Positions 17,206-25,356 of a stretch of 64,000 nt of DNA are shown here, piece after piece. The stretch is from an uncultured Eubacterium sp. (lineage in GTDB: Bacteria; Bacillota; Clostridia; Lachnospirales; Lachnospiraceae). Made by a program: the position numbers and the translations under genes. The notes beneath the pieces were generated by a model, which was given only the letters and a program-made list of their open reading frames with translations, was not told the origin of the DNA and searched no databases. Numbering within the stretch: the first letter of the stretch is position 1; every line of letters begins with the position of its first letter. The stretch is from positions 1 to 64,000 of the forward strand of contig CAJUIL010000006.1 of NCBI GenBank assembly GCA_910586225.1, in the 5' to 3' direction.

Positions 17206-18449
17206 TGCGCAAAAATACGGCCTGCCGCGTGATCATGGCGGTACTGGCCGGGCTGCTGGCGGGAGGATGTCTGCAGATTTGTGCATTTGCGGCGGATGAA
17301 AAAAACGCCTCGGACAGCAGTTGGAGCGGCGGACTGGAAGTATACGGAATGCAGGAAGAAGATAACCGACAGGAGTTGGATCAAGACGATATGCGTCAGG
17401 AAGCGGAAGCGCTGCTCTCTGAGCTGGGGCTTTCGGATATTGACGCGTATTTGCGGCGGCAGGATTTGGGACAGGTTACGTTTTCCCAGATGGTGCGTGA
17501 GCTGATGGAGCAAGGCTTATCGCTGCGGTTTTCTTCGGCAGCAGAGACAATGAAGCAGGTAGTTTTTGAGGATTACGAAAAAAACCGTTCCGTCCTGATC
17601 CAAATATTGACGCTTGCGATCGCTTTTTCTGTGCTGCTGCAGATGACTTCTTCTTTACAGAAAAATTATATTTCAGATCTGGGATTTTTAGGCGTGTACC
17701 TGCTGATCATGCTGCTGCTTTTGCGGTTGTTTTTGCTTATGACAGGGACGGTGGAGAGCTTTTTTACAAGGCTTGTGGAGTTTATGTATTTGCTGCAGCC
17801 TGCGTTTTGCCTGAGCATGGTGTTTTCTACTGGAAGTATCAGTGCGGCGGCGTATGATCAGCTTTTGCTGCTGCTCATTTATTTAATCGATATGGTATTT
17901 GCGAAAATATTGCTGCCTGTGGTACAGGTGTATATGGTGCTGCAGATGGTCAATCATCTGACCGGAGAGCGGTTTTCCGGCATTGCGGGGCTTTTGTCTG
18001 ACAGTGTGCACTGGTGCGTCAAGCTTTTGACGACAGCCTTTATCGGGCTGAACCTTGTACAGGGGCTTTTGGCGCCTGGAATAGACGGTTTGAAGCGTAT
18101 GACGGCAGCTGGGGCGTTGCGTGCGATACCGGGTGCCGGGCAGATCTTAAATTCCATGACAGAAATTTTGGCGGGGTCTGCGATGCTGATTAAAAACAGC
18201 GTCGGGGTGGCGGCGCTTATCGTATTGGTTGTGATCAGCTTCCTGCCGCTTGTGAAGATTGCTGTTTTTTTCGTATTGTACCGAGCCTGCGCTGCGTTTA
18301 TCGAGCCGGTGGCGGACAAACGATTCTGCGCAGCGGTGGCGGCGCTTGGACATTCAGCGGGGCTGTATTTAAAGCTGATGTTTTACGCGGTACTGTTGTT
18401 TTTTTTAACGACGGCGATCATCTGCGCGGCGACGACGCTGCTTATCTGA
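17202..18449 (+). CDS. spoIIIAE: Stage III sporulation protein AE
   Basis: 415 residues, polytopic membrane protein and largest membrane subunit of the channel. A signal-like hydrophobic start (VIMAVLAGLLAGGCLQICAF) is followed by an extracytoplasmic acidic stretch, then about seven helices and the conserved VVQVYMVLQMVNHLTGERFS and GLKRMTAAGALRAIPGAGQ segments of the family. Coupled to spoIIIAD by an ATGA overlap. Confidence 0.95.
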   Translation: MMRKNTACRVIMAVLAGLLAGGCLQICAFAADEKNASDSSWSGGLEVYGMQEEDNRQELDQDDMRQEAEALLSELGLSDIDAYLRRQDLGQVTFSQMVRELMEQGLSLRFSSAAETMKQVVFEDYEKNRSVLIQILTLAIAFSVLLQMTSSLQKNYISDLGFLGVYLLIMLLLLRLFLLMTGTVESFFTRLVEFMYLLQPAFCLSMVFSTGSISAAAYDQLLLLLIYLIDMVFAKILLPVVQVYMVLQMVNHLTGERFSGIAGLLSDSVHWCVKLLTTAFIGLNLVQGLLAPGIDGLKRMTAAGALRAIPGAGQILNSMTEILAGSAMLIKNSVGVAALIVLVVISFLPLVKIAVFFVLYRACAAFIEPVADKRFCAAVAALGHSAGLYLKLMFYAVLLFFLTTAIICAATTLLI

Positions 18450-18477
18450 TGGCAGATGGGAATGTAAGGAGAATAGA

Positions 18478-18987
18478 ATGCAGCTGGTATTTACTTGGAT
18501 GAAGGAATTTTTGATCCTGTATCTTTTGCTGACGGTTCTGATGCAGCTTGCGGCAGCGGAGGAATATAAAAAATACCTGCGTTTTTTATCAGGTATGATC
18601 TTGCTTCTGGTGCTGATCGCTCCCTTGCGGCGTCTGCTTGGAAACGGCGGCGGGAAGGAACTTTTGCGCTCCTATGATCGTTTTTGGGAGCAGCTGGATG
18701 CGGCTGCGTCCGAGCAGGCGGATGGAAACAAGAAGTTTTCTTGGGAAGGACAAGGACTGTCCGCTTATGAAACTGCGGTTGCTGCGGATATTCAGGCACA
18801 GGCGCGCCAAAAGGACATCCCGGCTGCTGAGGTCAGCGTAAGCCTTACAGAGGATTACCAGATCGCACGGGTGCGCGTACGGCTTGAGCCGCTGCAGCAA
18901 GAGGAAGCTGCTGCAGCAAGAAAAAAGATGGCGGCGTTTTTACAGGATACGTACCGTTTGGAGGAAGGGCAGATTTGGATTGGTTAG
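18478..18987 (+). CDS. spoIIIAF: Stage III sporulation protein AF
   Basis: 169 residues. Two N-terminal membrane helices (FLILYLLLTVLMQLAAAEEY and GMILLLVLIAPLRRLLG) anchor a soluble C-terminal domain that has the ring-building fold seen in SpoIIIAF/AG/AH. ARVRVRLEPLQQEE and the final alternating pattern agree. AAGGAGAATAG precedes the ATG. Forms one of the stacked rings in the intermembrane space with SpoIIIAG and SpoIIIAH. Confidence 0.92.
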   Translation: MQLVFTWMKEFLILYLLLTVLMQLAAAEEYKKYLRFLSGMILLLVLIAPLRRLLGNGGGKELLRSYDRFWEQLDAAASEQADGNKKFSWEGQGLSAYETAVAADIQAQARQKDIPAAEVSVSLTEDYQIARVRVRLEPLQQEEAAAARKKMAAFLQDTYRLEEGQIWIG

Positions 18988-19020
18988 CCTTGGCTGATCA
19001 GACAGGAAGGGAAGTATATT

Positions 19021-19578
19021 GTGAAATGGTTTGCAGATTTTTTAAAAAAGATGGATAAAACGAAATGGATGGTACTTGGGCTGAGTGGTATTTTGCTGCT
19101 GGTGGTCGCGCTGCCTGCCGATCAGGCTGAACGCGCACAGGAGGGTACGTTTTTACAAGATCCTGGGACGGAAACGAGTACGCAGCAAGAGCAGTTTATC
19201 AAGACGTATAAAAAACAGCTGGCGGATGAGCTGGAAAAGTCGCTTGCCTGTATGGACGGAGTTGGCAAGGTTCGTGTAATGATCACATTTCGCGACAGCG
19301 GAGAAGCAGTTGTGGAAAAGGATGTTATCCGATCGTCCGGCGCGCAGCTGGAAGGACAGGGCAGCGGGCAGTATCAGGAATCAACGGTCTATCAGGAGGA
19401 AAACGGCAGGGAGCCATATGTCAGCCAGCAGAAGCTTCCGGCGGTGGAGGGCGTGCTGGTCATTGCGCAGGGCGGAGGAGATTCAGCCGTCAAGCAGGAG
19501 ATTTTTGAAGCTGTACTGGCATTATTTCCAGTGGAGGTGCATAAGATCAAGATTGTGAGGATGCAGGAGGCGTCGTAA
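19021..19578 (+). CDS. spoIIIAG: Stage III sporulation protein AG
   Basis: 185 residues, GTG start with CAGGAAGGGAAG upstream. One membrane helix (MVLGLSGILLLVVALPADQ), then an extracytoplasmic ring-building domain with the family motif ELEKSLACMDGVGKVRVMIT and the C-terminal KLPAVEGVLVIAQGGGD...A.VLALFPVEVHKIKI. SpoIIIAG forms a large ring in the mother-cell membrane. Confidence 0.95.
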   Translation: MKWFADFLKKMDKTKWMVLGLSGILLLVVALPADQAERAQEGTFLQDPGTETSTQQEQFIKTYKKQLADELEKSLACMDGVGKVRVMITFRDSGEAVVEKDVIRSSGAQLEGQGSGQYQESTVYQEENGREPYVSQQKLPAVEGVLVIAQGGGDSAVKQEIFEAVLALFPVEVHKIKIVRMQEAS

Positions 19579-19668
19579 AAGCAGCGCGTATCATGCAGTC
19601 ATAAACGAATACACAAGGGCATACAATAAAAACAGGAAAATATGACCATGCAGGGAGAAGGAATCAGT

Positions 19669-20493
19669 ATGAAAAAGCTTTTCAAAAAGAATCAGATCAT
19701 TATTACCGCATTGGCGCTGATGATTGCCGCAGCAGGGTATTTAAGCTATACGCACAGCAGCATTGGCGGCGAGGAGCTGACGCAGACGAGCGCGGGACTG
19801 ACAGAAGAGGACTACGATATCGTATACGACGAAACTGTGGTGGACGCAGATATTTTTACAGAAGCGGAGCTGGATACCAAGCAGGACGATACGGCGGCGG
19901 ACGGAGCAGGGGATGTAAAGGAAGAGGATATTAAGGAAGATAATTCCAAAGATAAAAGTGCAAAAAAAGAAGCGTCGGATGCAGATAAAAAAACGCAGGA
20001 TCAAGAAAAGAACGCGGCAGCGACAGATGGGGAAGCGGTTGCTTCCGGGGATAACAAGTCCCAAGATGATAAGATCGACAATCCGGGTGAAACGGTATTG
20101 ACGAGTACTGGCGTGTCTAATATCAATTTTGCAGTAGAAGCAAAATTAAACCGTGAGCAGGTGCGTTCCCAGAATAAAGAGGATCTTATGGAGGTGATCA
20201 ACAGTACGGCGCTTTCAGATAAAGAAAAGCAGGATGCCGTGGATAAGATGGTAACGCTGACCGATATCGCTCAGCGGGAGTCTGATGCGGAGATGCTGCT
20301 GGAGGCAAAAGGCTTTACGGATGTGGTTGTGAGTATTACCGAAGATGCGGCGGACGTTGTGCTGAATATGGGTGATGTTACAGACGCAAAGCGTGCGCAG
20401 ATCGAGGATATCGTAAAGCGCAAGACGAAGGTGTCAGCGGAAAATATTGTGATCACCCCGATCACGACAACGAAAGACGCAAAGAAGAAGTAA
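19669..20493 (+). CDS. spoIIIAH: Stage III sporulation protein AH
   Basis: 274 residues. Basic start, one membrane helix (IIITALALMIAAAGYLSY), a long acidic, low-complexity linker (about 40-150, rich in D, E, K, A), then a YscJ/FliF-like ring domain (about 155-274) that binds forespore SpoIIQ across the septum. The domain carries SQNKEDLMEVINSTALSD, KDAVDKMV-type sequence and EAKGFTDVVVSITED. The linker is long compared with the Bacillus homologue. Start MKKLFKKN has GGGAGAAGG upstream; it is the last gene before the terminator. Confidence 0.95.
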   Translation: MKKLFKKNQIIITALALMIAAAGYLSYTHSSIGGEELTQTSAGLTEEDYDIVYDETVVDADIFTEAELDTKQDDTAADGAGDVKEEDIKEDNSKDKSAKKEASDADKKTQDQEKNAAATDGEAVASGDNKSQDDKIDNPGETVLTSTGVSNINFAVEAKLNREQVRSQNKEDLMEVINSTALSDKEKQDAVDKMVTLTDIAQRESDAEMLLEAKGFTDVVVSITEDAADVVLNMGDVTDAKRAQIEDIVKRKTKVSAENIVITPITTTKDAKKK

Positions 20494-20536
20494 AATATTT
20501 TGCGTTGTTACATAACAGACAGCAAAGCAGAAGAAG

Positions 20537-20576
20537 GAACATTTTCCGAATGTTTTTTGGAAGATGTTCTTTTTTA
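20537..20576 (+). terminator. Terminator of the spoIIIA operon
   Basis: Stem GAACATTTTCC / GGAAGATGTTC (one G-U pair as RNA) followed by T6. Confidence 0.85.
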
Positions 20577-20669
20577 TGTCCGATATTTGAATGAGGCATA
20601 TAATACTTTAGGAGCCTGTAAAGGCAGCCAGTTTGTCCCAATGCTGGCAAATGAAAAAGGAGGGATTAT

Positions 20670-22043
20670 ATGGCAAATCGTCTGATATGGGAGGACAGAT
20701 TTAATATCGGTGTAGATCAGATTGACAAAGAGCATAAAAAGCTCTTTCAGATTGTAAATAAATTATTTGTATTTAGTGAACAAAAGGAAAAAGGGCCGTG
20801 GGTCTGCCAGGAGGGGATCAAATATTTTAAAGACCATGCGGTCAAGCATTTCGCAGAAGAGGAGGCTTATATGGCCGCGATTTCTTATCCGGGGCTGGAG
20901 ATGCACAGGCATCTGCATCAGGACTTTAGCAGGCATACGCTTCCGGCGCTGGAAAAGGAGCTGGAACGCACCGGATATGCAAAGGATGCGATCCAGCATT
21001 TTTTAAGCGTTTGCGCCGGATGGCTGATCGGGCATACGCTGACCGAGGATCGTGCGATCGTTGGAAAGGAACAGAGCAAGTGGGTAAATTTGATGCCGGA
21101 GGAGGAGCAGTTTGTCGTTATGCAGACGATCCTGCGCCAGCTGCATGAGATGTTCCAGCTGGATACAGAGGTGGTGAGCGAATGCTATGGCGGGGAAAGG
21201 TTTGGAAGCGGCGTTTATTTCCGGCTTATTTACGGCGACAGGAAAGGGCGGCAGCGGGAAATCTTTGTGATCTATGAAGAAAAGGTACTTGTTGGGACGG
21301 TAGGAAAGCTGATCGGAGCTTCTGCCGGAAAGCTGGACGCTATGATCTTAAACGCAGCCCGATTTACGACAAGGCAATTTGTGGAAAGCATCCGCAAGCG
21401 CTTTCCGTCGACGCAGGATTACCAGCTGGAAAGTGAAAACCTGCTGACGTACGAGCAGTTTGAGCGGGCGTTTGGCAGACAGCTTCCACAGTATAGTCTG
21501 TTGTTTGATACTGGAGCAGGATATTTTGCGTATTGTGCTATGACGCCGCAGACGAAACGCAAGCAGGGGGCACAGCAGCAGGAGGAGCACACCGCGACGG
21601 ATATTGAAAAATATCTGACAAGGAACGAAAGGGAAAACAGCAGCCAGAAGAAAAAGCTGCTTGTTGTAGATGATTCCGATACGGTCCAGCTTGCAATGAA
21701 GGGGCTTTTGCAGGAGGATTACCAGATCACGGCTGTTCATTCCGGAGCAGCCGCTATTCGTAGTATTTCGCTGGAACGCCCGGACTTAGTGCTGCTGGAT
21801 TATGATATGCCTGTCTGCGATGGTGCGCAGGTGCTGCAAATGATACGCTCTGAAGCGGAGTTTGCGGATATTCCGGTCTTCTTTCTAACAGGCAGGGTAG
21901 ATAAAGCGAGCGTCAGTAAGGTGATCCCGTTAAAACCGGAAGGCTATTTGTTAAAGAGTGAAAACCCAGGCGAGATCAAGAAGAAGATCGACCGTTATTT
22001 TGAGAGGAAACAAGGAAAGAGTAAGCATGCCAATGCGATTTGA
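20670..22043 (+). CDS. Hemerythrin / CheX-like / receiver fusion protein
   Basis: 457 residues, cytoplasmic. Residues 1-140 are a bacteriohemerythrin with the di-iron ligands in place: IGVDQIDKEHKKLF, HAVKHFAEEEAYM, HRHLHQDF, GHTLTEDRAI. Residues about 150-295 form an alpha/beta domain like CheX/CheC (EMFQLDTEVVSECYG...EEKVLVGTVGKLIG...MILNAARFTTRQF). Residues about 325-455 form a receiver with KKLLVVDDSDTVQ, phospho-acceptor Asp377 in LLDYDMPV and PVFFLTGRVDKASV. There is no output domain, so it probably acts by phosphotransfer or protein contact in response to O2 or NO. An AAAGGAGG precedes the ATG. Single-gene transcript with a terminator shared with the hydrogenase. Confidence 0.85.
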   Translation: MANRLIWEDRFNIGVDQIDKEHKKLFQIVNKLFVFSEQKEKGPWVCQEGIKYFKDHAVKHFAEEEAYMAAISYPGLEMHRHLHQDFSRHTLPALEKELERTGYAKDAIQHFLSVCAGWLIGHTLTEDRAIVGKEQSKWVNLMPEEEQFVVMQTILRQLHEMFQLDTEVVSECYGGERFGSGVYFRLIYGDRKGRQREIFVIYEEKVLVGTVGKLIGASAGKLDAMILNAARFTTRQFVESIRKRFPSTQDYQLESENLLTYEQFERAFGRQLPQYSLLFDTGAGYFAYCAMTPQTKRKQGAQQQEEHTATDIEKYLTRNERENSSQKKKLLVVDDSDTVQLAMKGLLQEDYQITAVHSGAAAIRSISLERPDLVLLDYDMPVCDGAQVLQMIRSEAEFADIPVFFLTGRVDKASVSKVIPLKPEGYLLKSENPGEIKKKIDRYFERKQGKSKHANAI

Positions 22044-22051
22044 AATACAAC

Positions 22052-22093
22052 CACAAAAGTCCGTGTCAGACGGCAGGGACTTTTGTGATTTTT
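22052..22093. terminator. Bidirectional terminator
   Basis: Eleven-base stem CACAAAAGTCC / GGACTTTTGTG followed by ATTTTT on the plus strand, between convergent genes. Confidence 0.85.
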
Positions 22094-22095
22094 GG

Positions 22096-23313
22096 TTAAA
22101 GGCTGCGCGTTAAAATATCGCTGTTTTTTAAAAACTCTTCGATCGTAAAAAAGCCAAGTCGGTGTATCAGGTCAATAACATACGGATTTTCGGCAGGGGT
22201 ACGGTACTGTGCCTGCTGCGCGTACGCGTCGACCAGGTTAGCGCCTTCCTTGGCGGGAATGACCCGTTTTGGCCCGCCGACACAGCCGCCTTCACAGGCC
22301 ATGCCTTCAAAGAAATTTCCCTCCGTCCTGCCTTGCAAAATGTCTTCCAGCAGCTTTTTGCAGTTGGAAACGCCGTTTGCGCACACTGGGTCTACATGAC
22401 AGTCAGAATCGATGTTTTCCACACATTCGCGGACTGCCTGGCTGACGCCTCCGGTACGCGCGTAAAGCCGTCCCGCTGCAGCGGAATGTTCTTTTTGCTC
22501 AGCCTCTATTTCAGAAAAATCTACTTGAAATGTTTCCATCATATAGTGAAATTCTTCAAAGGTCAGCACACAGTCGATCGCGCCTGCTAAGTCCGGCTCC
22601 TTTGCTTCTGCTTTTTTTGCGAGACACGGCCCGATAAAAATTGTGCGGCAGCCCTTGTGAAGCTGCTTGACCACGCGTCCGCAGGCGATCATTGGCGATA
22701 CCGAAGCCGGAAGGTGTTCCACGATCTTAGAAAAATCGCTGCGTATCATACGGATCCAGACCGGACAGCAGCAGCTTGTCAGCTGGAAGGCTCCTGGCCG
22801 CTTCATATTTTGATGGAACTCCAGCGCTTCTTTTAAGGTCAGGATATCGGCGAAGGCGGCGACCTCGATCATGCCTGCAAATCCGATCTGCTTGCAGGCA
22901 GTACGGATACGGGAGGGCGTTGCGTCTTTGCCGAATTGTCCGATAAAGGCAGGCGCCATCAGGGCGTATACAGGATGAGCTTCATCCTTTAAAAGCTCCA
23001 GCGCTTTTATCGAATCGTGGCTGAAAGCCAAGTTGTCGTTTTGGCAGGCTTCGATACATTTGGCGCATCCGGTGCATTTTTCCGGATTGAACGATACCTG
23101 CCCGTCTTTGATTTCCAATGCCGCAAACGTACAGGCGGCGACGCATTTTCCATCCTTGCAGTCACAGTCGGAAAATTTCCAGATAAGAGGATGCTCGTCC
23201 GGATGCAGCAGACAGTCCAGCTGGTGCTGCTCCTTTTCGTTCAGCCCGTCCGGAAGGGCGGTGCCGTCTTTTTTTGCTTTTAGGACGCTGCGGTGCAGTT
23301 CGTTGAAGGTCAT
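22096..23313 (-). CDS. [FeFe] hydrogenase, monomeric group-B-like
   Basis: 405 residues, cytoplasmic. Residues 45-100 hold cysteine motifs for two [4Fe-4S] clusters (DCDCKDGKCVAAC and CTGCAKCIEAC); residues 115-385 are the H-cluster domain with the three signatures TSCCCPVW, GPCLAKKAEA and FEGMACEGGCVGG. There is no NADH- or ferredoxin-module beyond this, and no small-subunit domain, which fits the short group B or sensory enzymes. It catalyses or senses 2H+ + 2e- to H2. AAAGGAATG lies upstream of the ATG. The maturation genes hydEFG are not in the window. It faces the hemerythrin protein, suggesting but not proving joint redox/oxygen handling. Confidence 0.88.
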   Translation of the reverse strand: MTFNELHRSVLKAKKDGTALPDGLNEKEQHQLDCLLHPDEHPLIWKFSDCDCKDGKCVAACTFAALEIKDGQVSFNPEKCTGCAKCIEACQNDNLAFSHDSIKALELLKDEAHPVYALMAPAFIGQFGKDATPSRIRTACKQIGFAGMIEVAAFADILTLKEALEFHQNMKRPGAFQLTSCCCPVWIRMIRSDFSKIVEHLPASVSPMIACGRVVKQLHKGCRTIFIGPCLAKKAEAKEPDLAGAIDCVLTFEEFHYMMETFQVDFSEIEAEQKEHSAAAGRLYARTGGVSQAVRECVENIDSDCHVDPVCANGVSNCKKLLEDILQGRTEGNFFEGMACEGGCVGGPKRVIPAKEGANLVDAYAQQAQYRTPAENPYVIDLIHRLGFFTIEEFLKNSDILTRSL

Positions 23314-23377
23314 AGGCTTGTCATTCCTTTCTGTTAAAAATAGTTATTTTATACGTATATTTATGCGTAGGATATCC

Positions 23378-23406
23378 TTGACATATGCATGAGGCTATAC
23401 TAAAAT
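23378..23406 (+). promoter_or_regulatory. SigA-type promoter of prfC
   Basis: TTGACA (23378-23383), 17-base spacer, TAAAAT (23401-23406); untranslated leader of about 80 bases. Confidence 0.75.
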
Positions 23407-23494
23407 TACGATTGCTGGCAGGAATATCCAGACTGCTGTAGACTGGGTATCCTGCTGGCGGGAATACATTCCGAAGGAACTGGAGGAACTTATT

Positions 23495-25084
23495 GTGGCA
23501 GATTTACGTCAGGAAATAGAAAAAAGAAGAACATTTGCAATTATCTCCCACCCGGATGCGGGAAAGACAACGTTAACGGAAAAATTTCTGCTCTACGGCG
23601 GAGCGATCAATCTCGCGGGCTCTGTAAAGGGCAAGGCGACCGCCAGACACGCCGTTTCGGATTGGATGGAAATCGAAAAGCAAAGAGGTATTTCCGTAAC
23701 CTCGTCTGTGCTGCAGTTTAATTATGATGGCTATTGCATCAACATCCTTGATACGCCGGGACATCAGGATTTCTCAGAGGACACATACCGGACGCTGATG
23801 GCAGCCGATTCCGCGGTTATGGTGATCGACGGCTCAAAGGGTGTGGAGGCGCAGACAAGAAAGCTGTTTAAGGTATGTGTGATGCGCCATATCCCGATCT
23901 TTACTTTTATAAACAAAATGGATCGTGACGCAAACGATACGTTTGAGCTGTTGGATGAAATCGAAAAGGAGCTTGGCATCGCTACTTGCCCGATTAACTG
24001 GCCGATCGGTTCCGGTAAGGCGTTTCAGGGTGTTTACGACCGCAATACGAAACGTGTGACGACCTTTTTTGACACATTAAAAGGAACGAAGGAAGGGACG
24101 GAACGGGAGCTTGCGATCGATGACGAGGCGTTGGAGCAGGAGATCGGGGCAGAAGCACGCAGCCAGCTATTGGAGGAGATCGAGCTGCTGGACGGCGCAA
24201 GCGCAGAGTTTGACCAGGAGCTTGTGACGAAGGGAGAGCTGTCGCCGGTATTTTTCGGCTCGGCGTTGACCAATTTTGGTGTGGAAACGTTTCTGCGTCA
24301 TTTTTTGCAGATGACCTACACGCCGCTTCCAAGAAAGTCGGATATGGGAGAGATCAGCCCGTTTTCCGAGGATTTTTCTGCGTTTGTATTTAAGATCCAG
24401 GCAAATATGAATAAAAACCATCGTGACCGCATTGCGTTTATGCGCATCTGCTCCGGAAAATTTACGGCTGGCATGGATGTGCGCCACATCCAGGGCAAAA
24501 GGGAAGTAAAGCTGTCCCAGCCGCAGCAGATGATGGCGCAGGAGCGCAAGATCATCGAAGAGGCATATGCCGGGGATATTATCGGCGTTTTTGATCCGGG
24601 TATTTTTTCCATTGGGGATACGCTGACGACATCGAAGGAGGGATTTGCGTTTGAAGGAATCCCGACCTTTGCGCCGGAGCATTTTGCCAGAGTGCGGCAG
24701 ATCGATACGATGAAGCGCAAGCAGTTTGTCAAAGGCGTGACACAGATCGCACAGGAAGGCGCGATCCAGATTTTCCAGGAATACAAGGGCGGTATGGAAG
24801 AGATCATCGTTGGAGTAGTCGGCGTGCTGCAGTTTGATGTGCTTAAATTCCGCTTGGAAAATGAATACAATGTGGAAATTCGTATGGAAAACCTGCCATA
24901 TGAGCATATCCGCTGGATCGAAAATAAAGAGCTGGATCTGGACCGTCTCAGCGGCACCTCGGATATGAAAAAGGTTATGGATATGAAGGGCAGGCCGCTG
25001 CTGCTGTTTGTCAACGCTTGGAGCGTAGGTATGACACTGGACCGCAACGAGGGCCTGGTGCTTTCAGAGTTTGGCAGAGAATAA
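23495..25084 (+). CDS. prfC: Peptide chain release factor 3
   Basis: 529 residues, translational GTPase that removes RF1/RF2 from the ribosome after termination. G1 motif SHPDAGKTTLTEK, G2/G3 RGISVTSSV and DTPGHQDFSEDTYRTL, G4 FINKMDRDAND are all present. Domains II and III follow at normal length, ending VGMTLDRNEGLVLSEFGRE. GTG start with GGAGGAACTT upstream. Transcribed alone between its promoter and a hairpin terminator. Confidence 0.97.
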   Translation: MADLRQEIEKRRTFAIISHPDAGKTTLTEKFLLYGGAINLAGSVKGKATARHAVSDWMEIEKQRGISVTSSVLQFNYDGYCINILDTPGHQDFSEDTYRTLMAADSAVMVIDGSKGVEAQTRKLFKVCVMRHIPIFTFINKMDRDANDTFELLDEIEKELGIATCPINWPIGSGKAFQGVYDRNTKRVTTFFDTLKGTKEGTERELAIDDEALEQEIGAEARSQLLEEIELLDGASAEFDQELVTKGELSPVFFGSALTNFGVETFLRHFLQMTYTPLPRKSDMGEISPFSEDFSAFVFKIQANMNKNHRDRIAFMRICSGKFTAGMDVRHIQGKREVKLSQPQQMMAQERKIIEEAYAGDIIGVFDPGIFSIGDTLTTSKEGFAFEGIPTFAPEHFARVRQIDTMKRKQFVKGVTQIAQEGAIQIFQEYKGGMEEIIVGVVGVLQFDVLKFRLENEYNVEIRMENLPYEHIRWIENKELDLDRLSGTSDMKKVMDMKGRPLLLFVNAWSVGMTLDRNEGLVLSEFGRE

Positions 25085-25105
25085 CAGAAAAAGGGGTCTT
25101 AAAAG

Positions 25106-25151
25106 CAGCAATTTTGATTGATTGCTTTAAGGTTGTGGATCAAAATTGCTG
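25106..25151. terminator. Hairpin after prfC
   Basis: Thirteen-base perfect stem CAGCAATTTTGAT / ATCAAAATTGCTG, 20-base loop. There is no T-run after it on the plus strand, so it may be a weak terminator. Confidence 0.6.
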
Positions 25152-25170
25152 TAAAAATATAAAAAATTAT

Positions 25171-25199
25171 TTGACTTTTTTATGAGCCTGTGTTACAAT
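25171..25199 (+). promoter_or_regulatory. SigA-type promoter of the licT-bglP-bglA operon
   Basis: TTGACT (25171-25176), 17-base spacer, TACAAT (25194-25199). Confidence 0.8.
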
Positions 25200-25212
25200 A
25201 TTTTTTAGAAAA

Positions 25213-25306
25213 GGATAGTGATTGCGGACAGCAAGCTACACCTATATACAGAGATATATTTGGAGGCATCTGCTTTCAGATTTATTTGTGTATATAGGTT
25301 TTTTTG
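25213..25306 (+). promoter_or_regulatory. RAT antiterminator overlapping a leader terminator
   Basis: A ribonucleic-antiterminator-like element (GGATAGTGATTGCGGACAGC, ending ...CTACACC, 25213-25242) overlaps the left arm of a terminator: ACCTATATACA (25240-25250) pairs with TGTATATAGGT (25289-25299), followed by T7. The arrangement is that of bgl/lic leaders: active LicT binds the RAT and prevents the terminator from forming. It matches the known RAT consensus only in part, so binding is likely but not certain. Confidence 0.75.
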
Positions 25307-25356
25307 TACCTAAAAGTACTGCAGGGCAGGTTCACGCCCGTATAGGAGGAGCGTAT

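Noticed and set aside
20500..20685. 61-codon frame between spoIIIAH and the hemerythrin gene
   Set aside because: Contains the operon terminator and the next ribosome binding site; no similarity.
20670..22043. Hemerythrin/receiver protein as the missing Spo0A
   Set aside because: It has a receiver but no Spo0A-type DNA-binding domain.
24167..24907. Minus-strand frames of about 245 codons opposite prfC
   Set aside because: Shadow of the prfC codon pattern; no motif or start signal.
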